A DNA stretch of 64,000 bases from Agromyces allii (GTDB lineage Bacteria > Actinomycetota > Actinomycetes > Actinomycetales > Microbacteriaceae). Under the pieces are notes generated by a model that was given only the letters and a program-made list of their open reading frames with translations, was not told where the DNA came from and did not search any database. Location of the stretch: positions 309,440-373,439 of the forward strand of contig NZ_WBIN01000003.1 in NCBI RefSeq assembly GCF_009749385.1. Direction: 5' to 3'. Positions 18,619 through 27,245 of this stretch are shown in pieces (within the stretch, counting starts at the first letter, position 1; the number at the start of each line of letters is the position of its first letter). A program made the position numbers and the translations under genes.

Positions 18619-18645
18619 AGGGTACGTCCCACGGGCACTGTGCAA
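18619..18645 (-). promoter_or_regulatory. Promoter of the VWA lipoprotein gene (leaderless)
   Basis: On the minus strand TTGCAC (18645-18640) and TACCCT (18624-18619) are separated by 15 bp, a short spacer; the -10 ends 6 bp before the ATG. Confidence 0.45.
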
Positions 18646-18700
18646 GAGACCTCGAGTGCACTCGGTCCTCTGCAGAGCAGGATTCGCCCCTCCGGAACGG

Positions 18701-18739
18701 CGAAGGCCGGTCCCCTCGGAGTGAGGGGACCGGCCTTCG
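18701..18739 (-). terminator. Strong hairpin terminator after the Ig-like repeat gene
   Basis: Perfect 17-bp arms (CGAAGGCCGGTCCCCTC, 18701-18717, and its complement 18723-18739) enclose a 5-base loop. The hairpin lies 22 bp beyond the stop of the gene ending at 18761. The T tract is short, as usual in high-GC actinobacteria. Confidence 0.8.
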
Positions 18740-18760
18740 GGCGATCGGTCTATGAGTCGA

Positions 18761-21301
18761 TCAGTTGGAGTACCACGTGAATTCGTTGCACCCGTACGCC
18801 TCGAAGTACTCGCCCTCGTAGACGTACCAGTACACGGTGCTGTCGTACGACTCCGTGTTCTCGTAGATGTCGCTGACCATGCCCGTCGGGGCGTTGAGCG
18901 CCGCCACGTAGCAGTAGTCGTTGCCGTACGAGACGTACGCGCCGGGCCTCACCATGGAGCCCACATGGGCGATGCCGTCGCCGGGCATGGTCCACGAGAC
19001 GTAGCCGGTTCCGTCGAAGCGCACCCATGAGCCGCAATTGGAGGTCACCACGTAGCTGTCGTCGGCGAGGATGGTCATCATGCGGCGGCCGCTTCCGGCG
19101 TCGCCGCCGTAGACCGAGCTCTCCGAACCGCTGAGGTCGGAGAGCCTCCACCAACGGCAGTCGGCGGTGTTCGTCGCCGAGGTGAAGTACGTGCCGGGCT
19201 GGATGTCGATGCCGACGCGGTACACGCCGTCACCGCCGAGACTGGCGGGCCGCGGCGCGATCTTTCCCGTGTTCACGGTCACCCGCAGTGTCGTGTAGTT
19301 CGCCTTCGTGAACGTGACGACGACCGACAGCAGCTTGCCCGCGTCGATGTTTCCGAGCGTGTAGGTGGACGCGGTCTGCCCGCCGATCCGGCTCCCGAGG
19401 CGGTACCACTGATAGGTGGCGGTGGCGGTGCTGGGCCAGTACTTGCCGAGGTTCACCGTGAGCTTCGATCCGGATCGCTGCAGGCCCGAGATCGTCGGAG
19501 ACGCGATGATCGTGCCGGCGGCGATCTTCGACGTTCCGGCCGTGGTCACCGCGACCTGGTTGTAGCCGGTCTTCGTTCCGGTCACCGTCGCGGAGATCGA
19601 CGTGCCGAAGTCCGCCGTGGTGACGGCATAGGTCGCGCCGTTCGCGCCGGCGATGGCCACGCCGTTGCGGAGCCACTGGTAGGCGAGCTTGACGGGCGCC
19701 GGACCCCACGCGCCCGCGCTGACGGCGAGGGTGCCGCCGACGGCTCGGGAGCCCGACAGCTTCGGCGTTCCGGCCGTCAGCGTTCCGCGCGCGATCTTGG
19801 AGGTGCCGGCCGAGGTCAGGACGAGCTGGTTGTAGGCCGTCTTCGTGCCGGTGACCCTGATCGCGATCGAGGTGTCGCGGTCGCTCGGGGTGAGGACGTA
19901 GGTCGTGCCGGTCGCCCCCGCGATGGGCGCGCCGTCGCGCAGCCACTGGAAGGCGAGCTTGACGGGCGCCGGACCCCAGGTGCCCGCGGTGAAGCCGAGC
20001 GTGCCGCCGACGGCGCGCGTGCCCCAGATCTTCGGTGCGGGTGCGGTCAGCGTGCCCCGGACGACCGTGATCGGGAGCGACGTGCGGTTCGCCGTCGTGT
20101 AGGAGGTCAGTCGGCCGCTGACCGTGACGGACAGGGCCGTGCCCAGGTCGGTGGGGGCGATGGCGTACGTCGCCGCGGTGGCGCCGGCGATGGCGATGCC
20201 GTTGCGGCGCCACTGGTAGCTGAGCGCGGGCGCCGGGCTCCAGACCCCGGGAGCGGCGGTCACGGTCTGTCCGACGGCCACCTGGCCCGTCACGGTGGGA
20301 TTCGGAGCCGAGCCGAACGAGCCGGTGGTGACGGCGGCGGTCGGTGCCGAGGTGAGCGTGACGCCGGTGTAGCCCGCGAGCGTTCCGGTCACCGTGACGG
20401 TGAAGGTCGCACCGAGGTCTGCGGAGGTGGGCGTGTACGACGAGCCGGTCGACACCGCGGCGTTGCTGCCGCTGCGCTTCCAGACGTAGGTGTAGGTCGT
20501 GCCGGGAGTCCAGTTCGGCGAGACGGTGAAGGGCGAGCCCACCTTGGCCGTGCCGACGATGACCGGCGTCGTGGTGGCGAGCGCACCCGCAGCGACCGGC
20601 GCGGTCGCGGCCGACGACGTCGTCGCCGAAGTCCAGCCCTGCCGGGTCGCCGTCACCGAGACCGTGAGCGCCGAGCCGGCGTCTTCGGGAACAGGCGTGT
20701 ACGTCGCCGCGGTCGCATCGGCGATCGCGACTCCGCCGCGGTTCCACTGGTAGCCGAAGGCGAGGCCCGAGACGTTCCACCCGCCCGGGTCGGCCGTCAG
20801 GGTCGACCCGATGGCCGCGATGCCCGCGATGGTCGGATCCGCGATCGCGGCGACGGCGGCAGGGAGGAGTCGGATGTCGACCGGCGCGGCGGCAACGCCC
20901 CCCGTGACGACGACGCCGTCGAGGATCTCGGGCTGTGCGGAGAGGGAGGGAGCCCAGGTGCGGAGGGTGTCGGACGGGGGCGTGCAGGCGTCGGCGCCGA
21001 CGGCGTAGGTGCCGTCGGCCAGGGCCGTGACGGTGTACGCCCCGGCCGCGTCGGTGCGGACCTCGGGGGTGAGTTGGACGGGCGACCACGCGGTGCCGTC
21101 GAAGGTCTCGACGGTGATGCAGAGGTCACCGGCGGCTGCGCCGGCCGGGTCGGTCACCGTGCCGGTGATCGAGGCGACGGAGGTGGGCGGTTCGACGTCG
21201 TCGGCGAACGCGGGCGCACCGGGCAGAAGGGTCGCGAGCAGGAGCGCGGCGGTGGTGGTCGCGACCACCGATGCCCGTCGACTGCTGTGGGAAATGGACA
21301 A
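18761..21301 (-). CDS. Large secreted protein with six Ig-like repeats
   Basis: The 846-residue exported protein starts, I think, at TTG 21301 because GGAG lies 8 bp upstream and the result is an ideal signal peptide (RRASVV then ATTTAALLLATLLPGAPAFA, cut near residue 34). A carboxypeptidase-like/SdrD-like domain (ITGTVTDPAGAAAGDLC) follows at about 45-135. Next come six repeats of about 90 residues with the pattern YQWxRxGxxIAGATxxTY and LSVTVTGTxxGY (about 150-680). The end has two copies of a Cys/Trp-rich module: VGIDIQPGTYFTS...CRWWRLS...CGSW and the more divergent VGSMVRPGAYVS...CYV...CNEF. No sortase motif or membrane anchor is seen, so it is probably released or wall-associated. Repeats 4 and 5 are nearly identical. 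Confidence 0.85.
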   Translation of the reverse strand: MSISHSSRRASVVATTTAALLLATLLPGAPAFADDVEPPTSVASITGTVTDPAGAAAGDLCITVETFDGTAWSPVQLTPEVRTDAAGAYTVTALADGTYAVGADACTPPSDTLRTWAPSLSAQPEILDGVVVTGGVAAAPVDIRLLPAAVAAIADPTIAGIAAIGSTLTADPGGWNVSGLAFGYQWNRGGVAIADATAATYTPVPEDAGSALTVSVTATRQGWTSATTSSAATAPVAAGALATTTPVIVGTAKVGSPFTVSPNWTPGTTYTYVWKRSGSNAAVSTGSSYTPTSADLGATFTVTVTGTLAGYTGVTLTSAPTAAVTTGSFGSAPNPTVTGQVAVGQTVTAAPGVWSPAPALSYQWRRNGIAIAGATAATYAIAPTDLGTALSVTVSGRLTSYTTANRTSLPITVVRGTLTAPAPKIWGTRAVGGTLGFTAGTWGPAPVKLAFQWLRDGAPIAGATGTTYVLTPSDRDTSIAIRVTGTKTAYNQLVLTSAGTSKIARGTLTAGTPKLSGSRAVGGTLAVSAGAWGPAPVKLAYQWLRNGVAIAGANGATYAVTTADFGTSISATVTGTKTGYNQVAVTTAGTSKIAAGTIIASPTISGLQRSGSKLTVNLGKYWPSTATATYQWYRLGSRIGGQTASTYTLGNIDAGKLLSVVVTFTKANYTTLRVTVNTGKIAPRPASLGGDGVYRVGIDIQPGTYFTSATNTADCRWWRLSDLSGSESSVYGGDAGSGRRMMTILADDSYVVTSNCGSWVRFDGTGYVSWTMPGDGIAHVGSMVRPGAYVSYGNDYCYVAALNAPTGMVSDIYENTESYDSTVYWYVYEGEYFEAYGCNEFTWYSN
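19515..20054 (-). repeat. Near-identical 270-bp direct repeats encoding Ig-like domains 4 and 5
   Basis: Two adjacent units of about 270 bp (roughly 19515-19784 and 19785-20054) share long exact stretches around GACGGGCGCCGGACCCC and encode WGPAPVKLA(F/Y)QWLR in both, indicating recent tandem duplication. Boundaries are approximate. Confidence 0.7.
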
Positions 21302-21473
21302 GGTTCTCCGTTCTGGGGAGTCGGGTTGATAGAGCATAGTCAGGCGCCGGAACCCCGGATGACCGTATTCCACAGCGCCCCCTCGAAGTGGGGGCAGGAA
21401 TCCTTACTCCGAACGCACGCTGCGAGTGCGCCATGAGTCGCGCCGGCGGCATCCGCTCGTCGGTGCACCGACA

Positions 21474-21479
21474 TAGGGT
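21474..21479 (+). promoter_or_regulatory. -10 box of a leaderless M13 peptidase transcript
   Basis: TAGGGT ends 7 bp before ATG 21487; no ribosome-binding site is visible. Confidence 0.45.
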
Positions 21480-21486
21480 GGAATGC

Positions 21487-23505
21487 ATGACCGACGTCTC
21501 GCTCACCTCCGGCATCGTGCACGACGAACTCGACGATGCGGTGCGACCGCAGGACGACCTGTTCCGTCACGTCAACGGCAAGTGGATCGCGCGCACCGAG
21601 ATTCCGGCCGACAAGGCGCGCTACGGCTCGTTCATCGTGCTGCACGAAGAGGCCGAGCAGGCCGTGCGCGAGATCATCCAGGAGTCGCAGGCGGCGGAGC
21701 CGGGCACCGAGGCGCGCAAGGTCGGCGACCTCTTCGCGAGCTTCCTCAACGAGGAGCGCGCGAACCTGCTGGGCGCGACGCCCATCGCGGGCCAGCTCGG
21801 CGAGGTGTCGCTCGTGAGCTCGGTGCCGAGCTTCCTCGAGACCCTCGGTCGCCTCGAGCGCCAGGGCGTCTCGGGCCTGGTCCAGCTCTTCGTCGACAAC
21901 GACCCGGGCGACCCCGAGCGCTACCTCGTGTTCGCCGAGCAGGGCGGCATCGGCCTGCCCGACGAGAGCTACTTCCGCGAGGAGCGGTTCGCGCCGATCC
22001 GCGAGGCGTACCTGGCGCTGCTCGAGCGCATGTTCAGGCTCGCCCGCCTCGACGACCCGGCGGCCAGCGCCCGGCGCGTGTTCGACCTCGAGACCGAGAT
22101 CGCGGCCGCCCACTGGAACAACGTCGAGACCCGCGACAGCCACAAGACCTACAACCTGTACTCCTGGGCGGATGCCGCGGCCGCCGCCGGGGGCACCTCG
22201 ACCGTGTTCGACCTCGCCGTGTGGCGCGACGCCATGGGCGTGCCCGAGGGCGCGTTCGACGAGATCGTGCTGCGGGAGCCGTCGTTCGTCGAGGCGCTCG
22301 GAGCGCTCGTCACCGAAGACCGCCTGCCCGCGCTCAAGGACTGGCTCGCCTGGCAGATCATCCGCGCGAACGCGGCGTACCTCTCCGAAGACTTCGTCGA
22401 GGCGAACTTCGACTTCTACGGCCGCACGCTGAGCGGCACCCCGCAGATCCGCGAACGCTGGAAGCGCGGCGTCTCGATCGTCGAGGGCGCCATGGGCGAG
22501 GCCGTCGGCCGCATCTACGTCGAGCGGCACTTCCCGCCCGCCGCCAAGGGGGCGATGGACGAGCTCGTCGCCAACCTCATCGAGGCCTACCGCCAGTCGA
22601 TCACCTCGCTCGAGTGGATGGGCGCCGAGACGCGCGAGCGGGCGCTCGACAAGCTGGGCAAGTTCACGCCGAAGATCGGGTTCCCGGTCAAGTGGCGCGA
22701 CTACTCCACGCTCGAGATCGTCGCCGACGACTTGGTCGCGAACGTGCGCGCCACCGCAGAGTTCACCTTCCTGCGCGAGATCGGCAAGCTCGGCAAGCCG
22801 ATCGACCGCGACGAGTGGTTCATGACCCCGCAGACCATCAACGCGTACTACAACCCGGGCTTCAACGAGATCGTGTTCCCCGCGGCCATCCTGCAGTTCC
22901 CCTTCTTCGATCAGGGTCGGGATGCCGCGGCGAACTACGGTGCGATCGGCGCCGTCATCGGCCATGAGATCGGCCACGGTTTCGACGACCAGGGTTCGAA
23001 GTACGACGGCGACGGGCGCCTCACCGACTGGTGGACCGAGGCCGACCGCTCGGCGTTCGAGGAGCGCACGAAGGCCCTCATCGAGCAGTACGACGCACTC
23101 GTGCCGGCGCAGCTCGTCGGCGAGGGCGCGACCGCGGGTTCCGATGAGTCGGAGGCCTCGGAGCAGCACGTTAACGGCGCCCTCACGATCGGCGAGAACA
23201 TCGGCGACCTGGGCGGGCTCGCCATCGCCTGGAAGGCCTACGTCATCTCGCTCGACGGCGCCGAGCCGCCCGTGATCGACGGCCTCACCGGCGTGCAGCG
23301 CTTCTTCCTGTCCTGGGCGCAGGCCTGGCAGCAGAAGGGTCGCGACGCCGAGGTGATCCGCCTGCTCGCGATCGATCCGCACTCGCCGAACGAGTTCCGC
23401 TGCAACCAGATCGTGCGCAACATCGAGGAGTTCTACACTGGGTTCGATGTCACTCCCGATGACACGCTCTGGCTCGACCCGGCCGAGCGCGTGACCATCT
23501 GGTAG
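21487..23505 (+). CDS. M13 family zinc metallopeptidase (PepO/neprilysin-like)
   Basis: The 672-residue endopeptidase cleaves oligopeptides. The N-terminal RPQDDLFRHVNGKWIA is the classical M13 opening. The zinc motif HEIGH lies in VIGHEIGHGFDDQGSKYDG (about residue 490), the third ligand and catalytic Asp in NIGDLGGLA (about 577), and substrate-binding NAYYNPGFNEIVFPA at about 454. The C-terminus ends VTIW as usual. There is no signal peptide or membrane anchor, so like bacterial PepO it appears cytosolic. I start at ATG 21487, which has no Shine-Dalgarno but lies 7 bp after TAGGGT. Length matches actinobacterial relatives. Confidence 0.95.
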   Translation: MTDVSLTSGIVHDELDDAVRPQDDLFRHVNGKWIARTEIPADKARYGSFIVLHEEAEQAVREIIQESQAAEPGTEARKVGDLFASFLNEERANLLGATPIAGQLGEVSLVSSVPSFLETLGRLERQGVSGLVQLFVDNDPGDPERYLVFAEQGGIGLPDESYFREERFAPIREAYLALLERMFRLARLDDPAASARRVFDLETEIAAAHWNNVETRDSHKTYNLYSWADAAAAAGGTSTVFDLAVWRDAMGVPEGAFDEIVLREPSFVEALGALVTEDRLPALKDWLAWQIIRANAAYLSEDFVEANFDFYGRTLSGTPQIRERWKRGVSIVEGAMGEAVGRIYVERHFPPAAKGAMDELVANLIEAYRQSITSLEWMGAETRERALDKLGKFTPKIGFPVKWRDYSTLEIVADDLVANVRATAEFTFLREIGKLGKPIDRDEWFMTPQTINAYYNPGFNEIVFPAAILQFPFFDQGRDAAANYGAIGAVIGHEIGHGFDDQGSKYDGDGRLTDWWTEADRSAFEERTKALIEQYDALVPAQLVGEGATAGSDESEASEQHVNGALTIGENIGDLGGLAIAWKAYVISLDGAEPPVIDGLTGVQRFFLSWAQAWQQKGRDAEVIRLLAIDPHSPNEFRCNQIVRNIEEFYTGFDVTPDDTLWLDPAERVTIW

Positions 23506-23609
23506 GCCAGCCGCCCCACCGGCTCATCCGACCCCCGTCCGACGCATCCGTGCGCGCGGCCCGCTGAGGCTCGCACACCGATCAGGCCCAGAAAGACCGT
23601 GCTAGCAAC

Positions 23610-24518
23610 GTGGTGACGCCGTCGCAGGGATCCGAGCGAAGAGCGCGCCATTCCAACGTGCACCGGGGCAAGCACCGGGGCGTCGAACCGGCCGAGAGCT
23701 TCGCCCGCGGCTTCCAGGCCCTGAGCGATCTCGCGCTCGCCGGGGTGCAGGTCACGGCCCGCGCGACCGACCTCGCGACCGGCAAGGAGCTGTTCTCGGT
23801 CGACGACCACGTCGTCATGCCGACCGCATCGATCGGCAAGGTGCTCCTGCTCGTCGAGGTCGCCTCGCGCCTGACGGGCACGAGCGCCGAGTCGTTCACG
23901 GTGCTCGACCGCGCGCCGCGAGACGCCGTCGGCGACTCGGGCATCTGGCAGCACCTGCAGTCCCCGTCGTTGCCGCTGGCCGACCTCGCGGCCATGATCG
24001 GCGCGACGAGCGACAACCTCGCCACGAACGTGCTGCTCCGCCACGTCGGCCTCGAGGCCGTGCGCGCCCGCACCGAGGCGCTCGGCCTCACCCGTACCGC
24101 GCTGCTCGACCTCGTGCGCGACCACCGAGGCCCCGACGACGCCCCGCAGCTCTCGATCGGCTCGGCGAAGGAGCTCACGTGGCTCTTCGCCTCGCTCGCG
24201 CGCGGCGAGATCGTGAGCCCCGAGGTCTCGCAGCGGGTCATCGGGTGGCTGTCGCTCAACTCAGACCTGTCGATGGTGGCGAGTGCGTTCGGCCTCGACC
24301 CGCTCGCGCACCGCACGCCCGATCACGGCGTGCTGCTCGTCAACAAGACCGGCACCGACGGCGGCGTGCGCAGCGAGGTCGGCGTGCTGCGCGGCCCGCG
24401 CGCGAGCGTCTCGTACGCCGTCTCGACCTACTTCGCCGACACCGGCCTCTCGTCGCGCCTCGCAGTGCTCGACGGCATGCGCGCGGTCGGCATGGACCTG
24501 CTCGAGTACGTGCACTGA
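23610..24518 (+). CDS. Class A beta-lactamase-fold serine hydrolase without signal peptide
   Basis: The 302-residue protein shows the active-site elements of the class A beta-lactamase/penicillin-binding fold: SIGK (SxxK, about residue 77), SDN in IGATSDNLATN (about 133) and the KTG triad in VNKTGTDGGVRSEVG (about 247). It begins with a polar, basic stretch rather than a signal peptide, so it may be cytosolic; true beta-lactamases are exported. An Arg/Glu omega-loop motif is not convincing. GTG at 23610 is the likely start, without a strong ribosome-binding site. I call it a serine hydrolase and do not claim antibiotic resistance. Confidence 0.82.
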   Translation: MVTPSQGSERRARHSNVHRGKHRGVEPAESFARGFQALSDLALAGVQVTARATDLATGKELFSVDDHVVMPTASIGKVLLLVEVASRLTGTSAESFTVLDRAPRDAVGDSGIWQHLQSPSLPLADLAAMIGATSDNLATNVLLRHVGLEAVRARTEALGLTRTALLDLVRDHRGPDDAPQLSIGSAKELTWLFASLARGEIVSPEVSQRVIGWLSLNSDLSMVASAFGLDPLAHRTPDHGVLLVNKTGTDGGVRSEVGVLRGPRASVSYAVSTYFADTGLSSRLAVLDGMRAVGMDLLEYVH

Positions 24519-24525
24519 CCGTCCA

Positions 24526-24558
24526 CGGTCGAGGTGGCGCGCAGCGCTACTCGACCGG
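24526..24558. repeat. REP-like inverted repeat, short copy B
   Basis: CGGTCGAG at one end and CTACTCGACCGG at the other form a short stem between two convergent genes. The stop codon of the alpha/beta hydrolase gene (TAG, 24549-24547 on the minus strand) lies in the right arm, which encodes Pro-Val-Glu-stop. Confidence 0.6.
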
Positions 24559-25371
24559 TGATCCGGGCGGGCGCGGCAGCGCGGCGAGCAGCGCGATGCC
24601 GTCGACCACCGCGGTGGCGGTCTCGGGGGCCTTCAGGATCCTGAAGTGCCCGACCGCGGCGACCTGCACGTTCGTCGCCCCGTCGAGCACGCTGCCCTCG
24701 GGCACGTGGGGGTCGAACACGCCGAAGACAGACACGATGCGGCCGTTGACCGTGGCCGAGCCGCCGAGTCGCACGATGGTCTCGTCGGTCGGACGGAGGT
24801 CCCGCATGGTGCGGTTCACGAACATCCGGGCGTAGCGGGAGCCGGCGAACGGCGTGCAGATCGCGACGACGCCGAGCACGCCGACGTCGGGCGCCGAGGT
24901 CGGGTCATCGGCAGTCCCGACGTCGGGCGGCCCGCCCGCGGCATCCGCCCGCTCCGACCTGGCGACCGCCGCGGCATCCTGATCGATGAGCACGTGCTTG
25001 CCGACGAGCCCGCCCTTGCTGTGCGCGACGATCACACGCCCGGCGGTCGGCGTCGGCTCGGCCGCGAGGGCTGCGATGGCGCGCGCCGCGGTCTCGGAGA
25101 CGGGGATGCGGTTGGTGCTCAGTCCGCGCACGACGCGCACCCGATGGCCCGCCCGGTTCAGGGCGTTGCCGAGCGGTCGCATGAACGTCCAGTGCTCGTA
25201 GACGCCGGGCAGCAGCACGACCTGGGGGAGCTCGTCGTCGCCCCGCCGCCAGGCCCGCGAGCGGCGGTTGCCGCGGATCATCGCGAGCTGGCGCCATCCG
25301 GCGTAGAGCTCGTCGAGCAGGGTCCACTTCACCAGGGTGAAGACCGAAGGGCGCCCGCTCGACGCCGACAT
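24547..25371 (-). CDS. Alpha/beta hydrolase (lipase-like)
   Basis: The 274-residue protein has the nucleophile elbow VAHSKGGLVGKH (GxSxG-type variant AHSKG at about residue 120), an oxyanion region LLPGVYEHW near residue 50 and a likely catalytic His in AAVGHFRIL near the C-terminus. The fold matches triacylglycerol-lipase/PGAP1-like hydrolases, but the substrate is unknown. No signal peptide. Its ATG overlaps the Nudix stop in TGATG, so translation is coupled. The last residues PVE and the stop are supplied by a REP-like repeat. Confidence 0.8.
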   Translation of the reverse strand: MSASSGRPSVFTLVKWTLLDELYAGWRQLAMIRGNRRSRAWRRGDDELPQVVLLPGVYEHWTFMRPLGNALNRAGHRVRVVRGLSTNRIPVSETAARAIAALAAEPTPTAGRVIVAHSKGGLVGKHVLIDQDAAAVARSERADAAGGPPDVGTADDPTSAPDVGVLGVVAICTPFAGSRYARMFVNRTMRDLRPTDETIVRLGGSATVNGRIVSVFGVFDPHVPEGSVLDGATNVQVAAVGHFRILKAPETATAVVDGIALLAALPRPPGSPVE

Positions 25372-25775
25372 CAGTCGATGGCTCCGGATGCCGCGAGCCG
25401 CCGCAGCACGTCGGCCCCCGCCGGCGGACACCGGTCGATCTCGGCGGTGGTCACCCAGTGCAGGGCGCCGACCTCCGCGGACGCGGCGGGCGCGGCATCC
25501 GTCTGCGCATGGAACACGCGCATGCGCACGAGGCGGCCGTCGGGCTCGCCGTGGGCCTGCGTCACGACCTCGAACAGCTCGACGAGCTCGTCGGGGTCGA
25601 GTTCGAGCGCGACCTCCTCGTAGGCCTCGCGGGCGGCGGCCTGCGCAGGCGTCTCGCCGGGGTCGATCTTGCCGCCGGGCATGTAGAAGACGTCGCGGCC
25701 GCGGGCCGTGACCATGAGCACCCGGCGGTCGCGCACGAGCGCGATCGCGGAGACGAGGAGGTCTGGCAGCGTCAT
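25371..25775 (-). CDS. Nudix hydrolase
   Basis: The 134-residue Nudix domain protein carries GGKIDPGETPAQAAAREAYE followed by EVALEL, at about residues 34-59. It conforms to the Nudix box GX5EX7REUXEEXGU except that the final Gly is Ala. The family hydrolyses nucleoside diphosphates linked to other groups, and the MutT-like RDRRVLMVTARGRDVFYMPGG start suggests a nucleotide or similar small substrate. It is followed by an overlapping alpha/beta hydrolase gene. The upstream edge faces the divergent 2-hydroxyacid oxidase gene. Confidence 0.9.
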   Translation of the reverse strand: MTLPDLLVSAIALVRDRRVLMVTARGRDVFYMPGGKIDPGETPAQAAAREAYEEVALELDPDELVELFEVVTQAHGEPDGRLVRMRVFHAQTDAAPAASAEVGALHWVTTAEIDRCPPAGADVLRRLAASGAID

Positions 25776-25851
25776 CCGCTCCAGCCTAGGTCTCGTCGTC
25801 GCCGACGGCCGTTACGCTGGCGGCACTGCCGAAGACGCGAAGGGTGAGGCG

Positions 25852-27159
25852 ATGAGCGACGACGAGCGGGGATTCGGGCGGGCGACGCAGTCCGAGGTGT
25901 ACCGGGCCGGCCTCTCGGGTGATCGCCCGAAGGTGCCCGTCGACGTGGCCGCGCTCGAGGTCGCGGCGAAGAAGACGCTCTCGGCCGAGGCGTTCGCGTA
26001 CCTCGCGGGCGGCGCCGGGGCCGAGGCGACCATGGCGGCGAACCGAGCGGCCTTCGACCGCTGGCGGGTGTGGCCGCGCGTGCTCCGCGACGTGTCGAGG
26101 CGCGACCTCTCGATCGAACTGCTCGGGCGTCGCCGGCCGACCCCGTTCGTGCTCTCGCCCATCGGCGTCGCCGAGATGGCGCACCCCGAGGCGGATGTCG
26201 CGGTCGGCCGAGCCGCGGCGACGCTCGAGGTGCCGTACGTGCTGTCGAACCAGGCGTCGCGACCCATGGAGGAGGTCGCCGCGCAGATGCGCGACGCGTC
26301 GTTCTGGTTCCAGCTGTACTGGAGCAGGTCCGATGAACTGAACGCGTCGTTCGTGCGCAGAGCCGAGGCGATCGGGTGCGAGGCCGTCGTCGTGACCCTC
26401 GACACGTCCCTGCTCGGCTGGCGCACGCGCGATCTCGACGTCGCCTACCTGCCGTTCACGCGCGGCCTCGGCATCGCGCAGTACACGAGCGACCCCGTGT
26501 TCGCCGACCTCGTGCGCGACCGGGTCGCCGCAGGAGGCGCGGCCGGACCGAAGCCGCGCGTCACGCCGACCCTGCTCGCGTCGGCGCTCTCGATCGCCCG
26601 CTCGGGGTCGCACACGATGCTCGTCGACGGCGGGGTCGCCGAGGCGCTGCGCTCGCCGCTGCCGCGTGCCGCGGTCGAGACGTTCCTCGACGTGTTCTCG
26701 GACCCGTCGCTCACCTGGGACGACCTGGCGAGCCTGCGCGAGTGGACGACGCTCCCGATCCTGCTGAAGGGCGTCATGCACCCCGCGGATGCCGCACGAG
26801 CCCTCGACCTGGGCGTCGACGGACTCGTCGTCTCGAACCACGGCGGGCGCCAGGTCGACGGCGCGGTCGCGACGCTCGACGCCCTGCCCGGCGTGCTCGA
26901 ACGGGTCGGCGGGCGCATCCCCGTGATCCTCGACAGCGGCGTGCGCGGCGGAGCCGACGCGTTCAAGGCGCTCGCGCTCGGTGCCACGGCCGTCGGCATC
27001 GGCCGCCCGTACGCCTACGGGCTGGCCGTCGCCGGAGCCGAGGGCGTGCGCGAGGTCGTGCGCAACCACATCGCCGAGCTCGACCTCACCATGGGGCTCG
27101 CCGGTCGCACCACGATCGACGCCATCGGCCGCGACGCGCTCGCCCCGGCGCCGGTCTGA
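25852..27159 (+). CDS. FMN-dependent alpha-hydroxy-acid oxidase (lactate 2-monooxygenase-like)
   Basis: The 435-residue TIM-barrel flavoenzyme oxidises an L-2-hydroxyacid, probably lactate. Conserved segments: LSPIGVAEMAHPEAD (FMN binding), FWFQLYW, VVTLDTSLLGWRTRDL, the catalytic His/Arg in VSNHGGRQVDG (about residue 330) and FMN-phosphate binding in LDSGVRGGADAFKALALGA. The long loop after RDLDVAYLPF resembles lactate monooxygenase rather than glycolate oxidase. The start at 25852 follows GAAGGGTGAGG; TACGCT at 25811-25816 may be its -10. It is monocistronic, with a new promoter downstream. Confidence 0.9.
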   Translation: MSDDERGFGRATQSEVYRAGLSGDRPKVPVDVAALEVAAKKTLSAEAFAYLAGGAGAEATMAANRAAFDRWRVWPRVLRDVSRRDLSIELLGRRRPTPFVLSPIGVAEMAHPEADVAVGRAAATLEVPYVLSNQASRPMEEVAAQMRDASFWFQLYWSRSDELNASFVRRAEAIGCEAVVVTLDTSLLGWRTRDLDVAYLPFTRGLGIAQYTSDPVFADLVRDRVAAGGAAGPKPRVTPTLLASALSIARSGSHTMLVDGGVAEALRSPLPRAAVETFLDVFSDPSLTWDDLASLREWTTLPILLKGVMHPADAARALDLGVDGLVVSNHGGRQVDGAVATLDALPGVLERVGGRIPVILDSGVRGGADAFKALALGATAVGIGRPYAYGLAVAGAEGVREVVRNHIAELDLTMGLAGRTTIDAIGRDALAPAPV

Positions 27160-27174
27160 CGTCGGCCGGGGGTC

Positions 27175-27204
27175 TTGTCCCGGTTCGAGCCCGATCGATA
27201 ACGT
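27175..27204 (+). promoter_or_regulatory. Promoter of the first membrane-anchored esterase
   Basis: TTGTCC (27175-27180), an 18-bp spacer and TAACGT (27199-27204) precede the gene at 27246. The leader contains the self-complementary GGCGCC twice, able to form a small hairpin before the ribosome-binding site. Confidence 0.4.
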
Positions 27205-27245
27205 GATCCGGGGGCGCCGCCTGCGGGCGCCGGAGCGGGGGCTCG

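Noticed and set aside
23610..24518. Antibiotic-resistance beta-lactamase
   Set aside because: No signal peptide and no convincing omega-loop motif, so only a serine-hydrolase call is justified.
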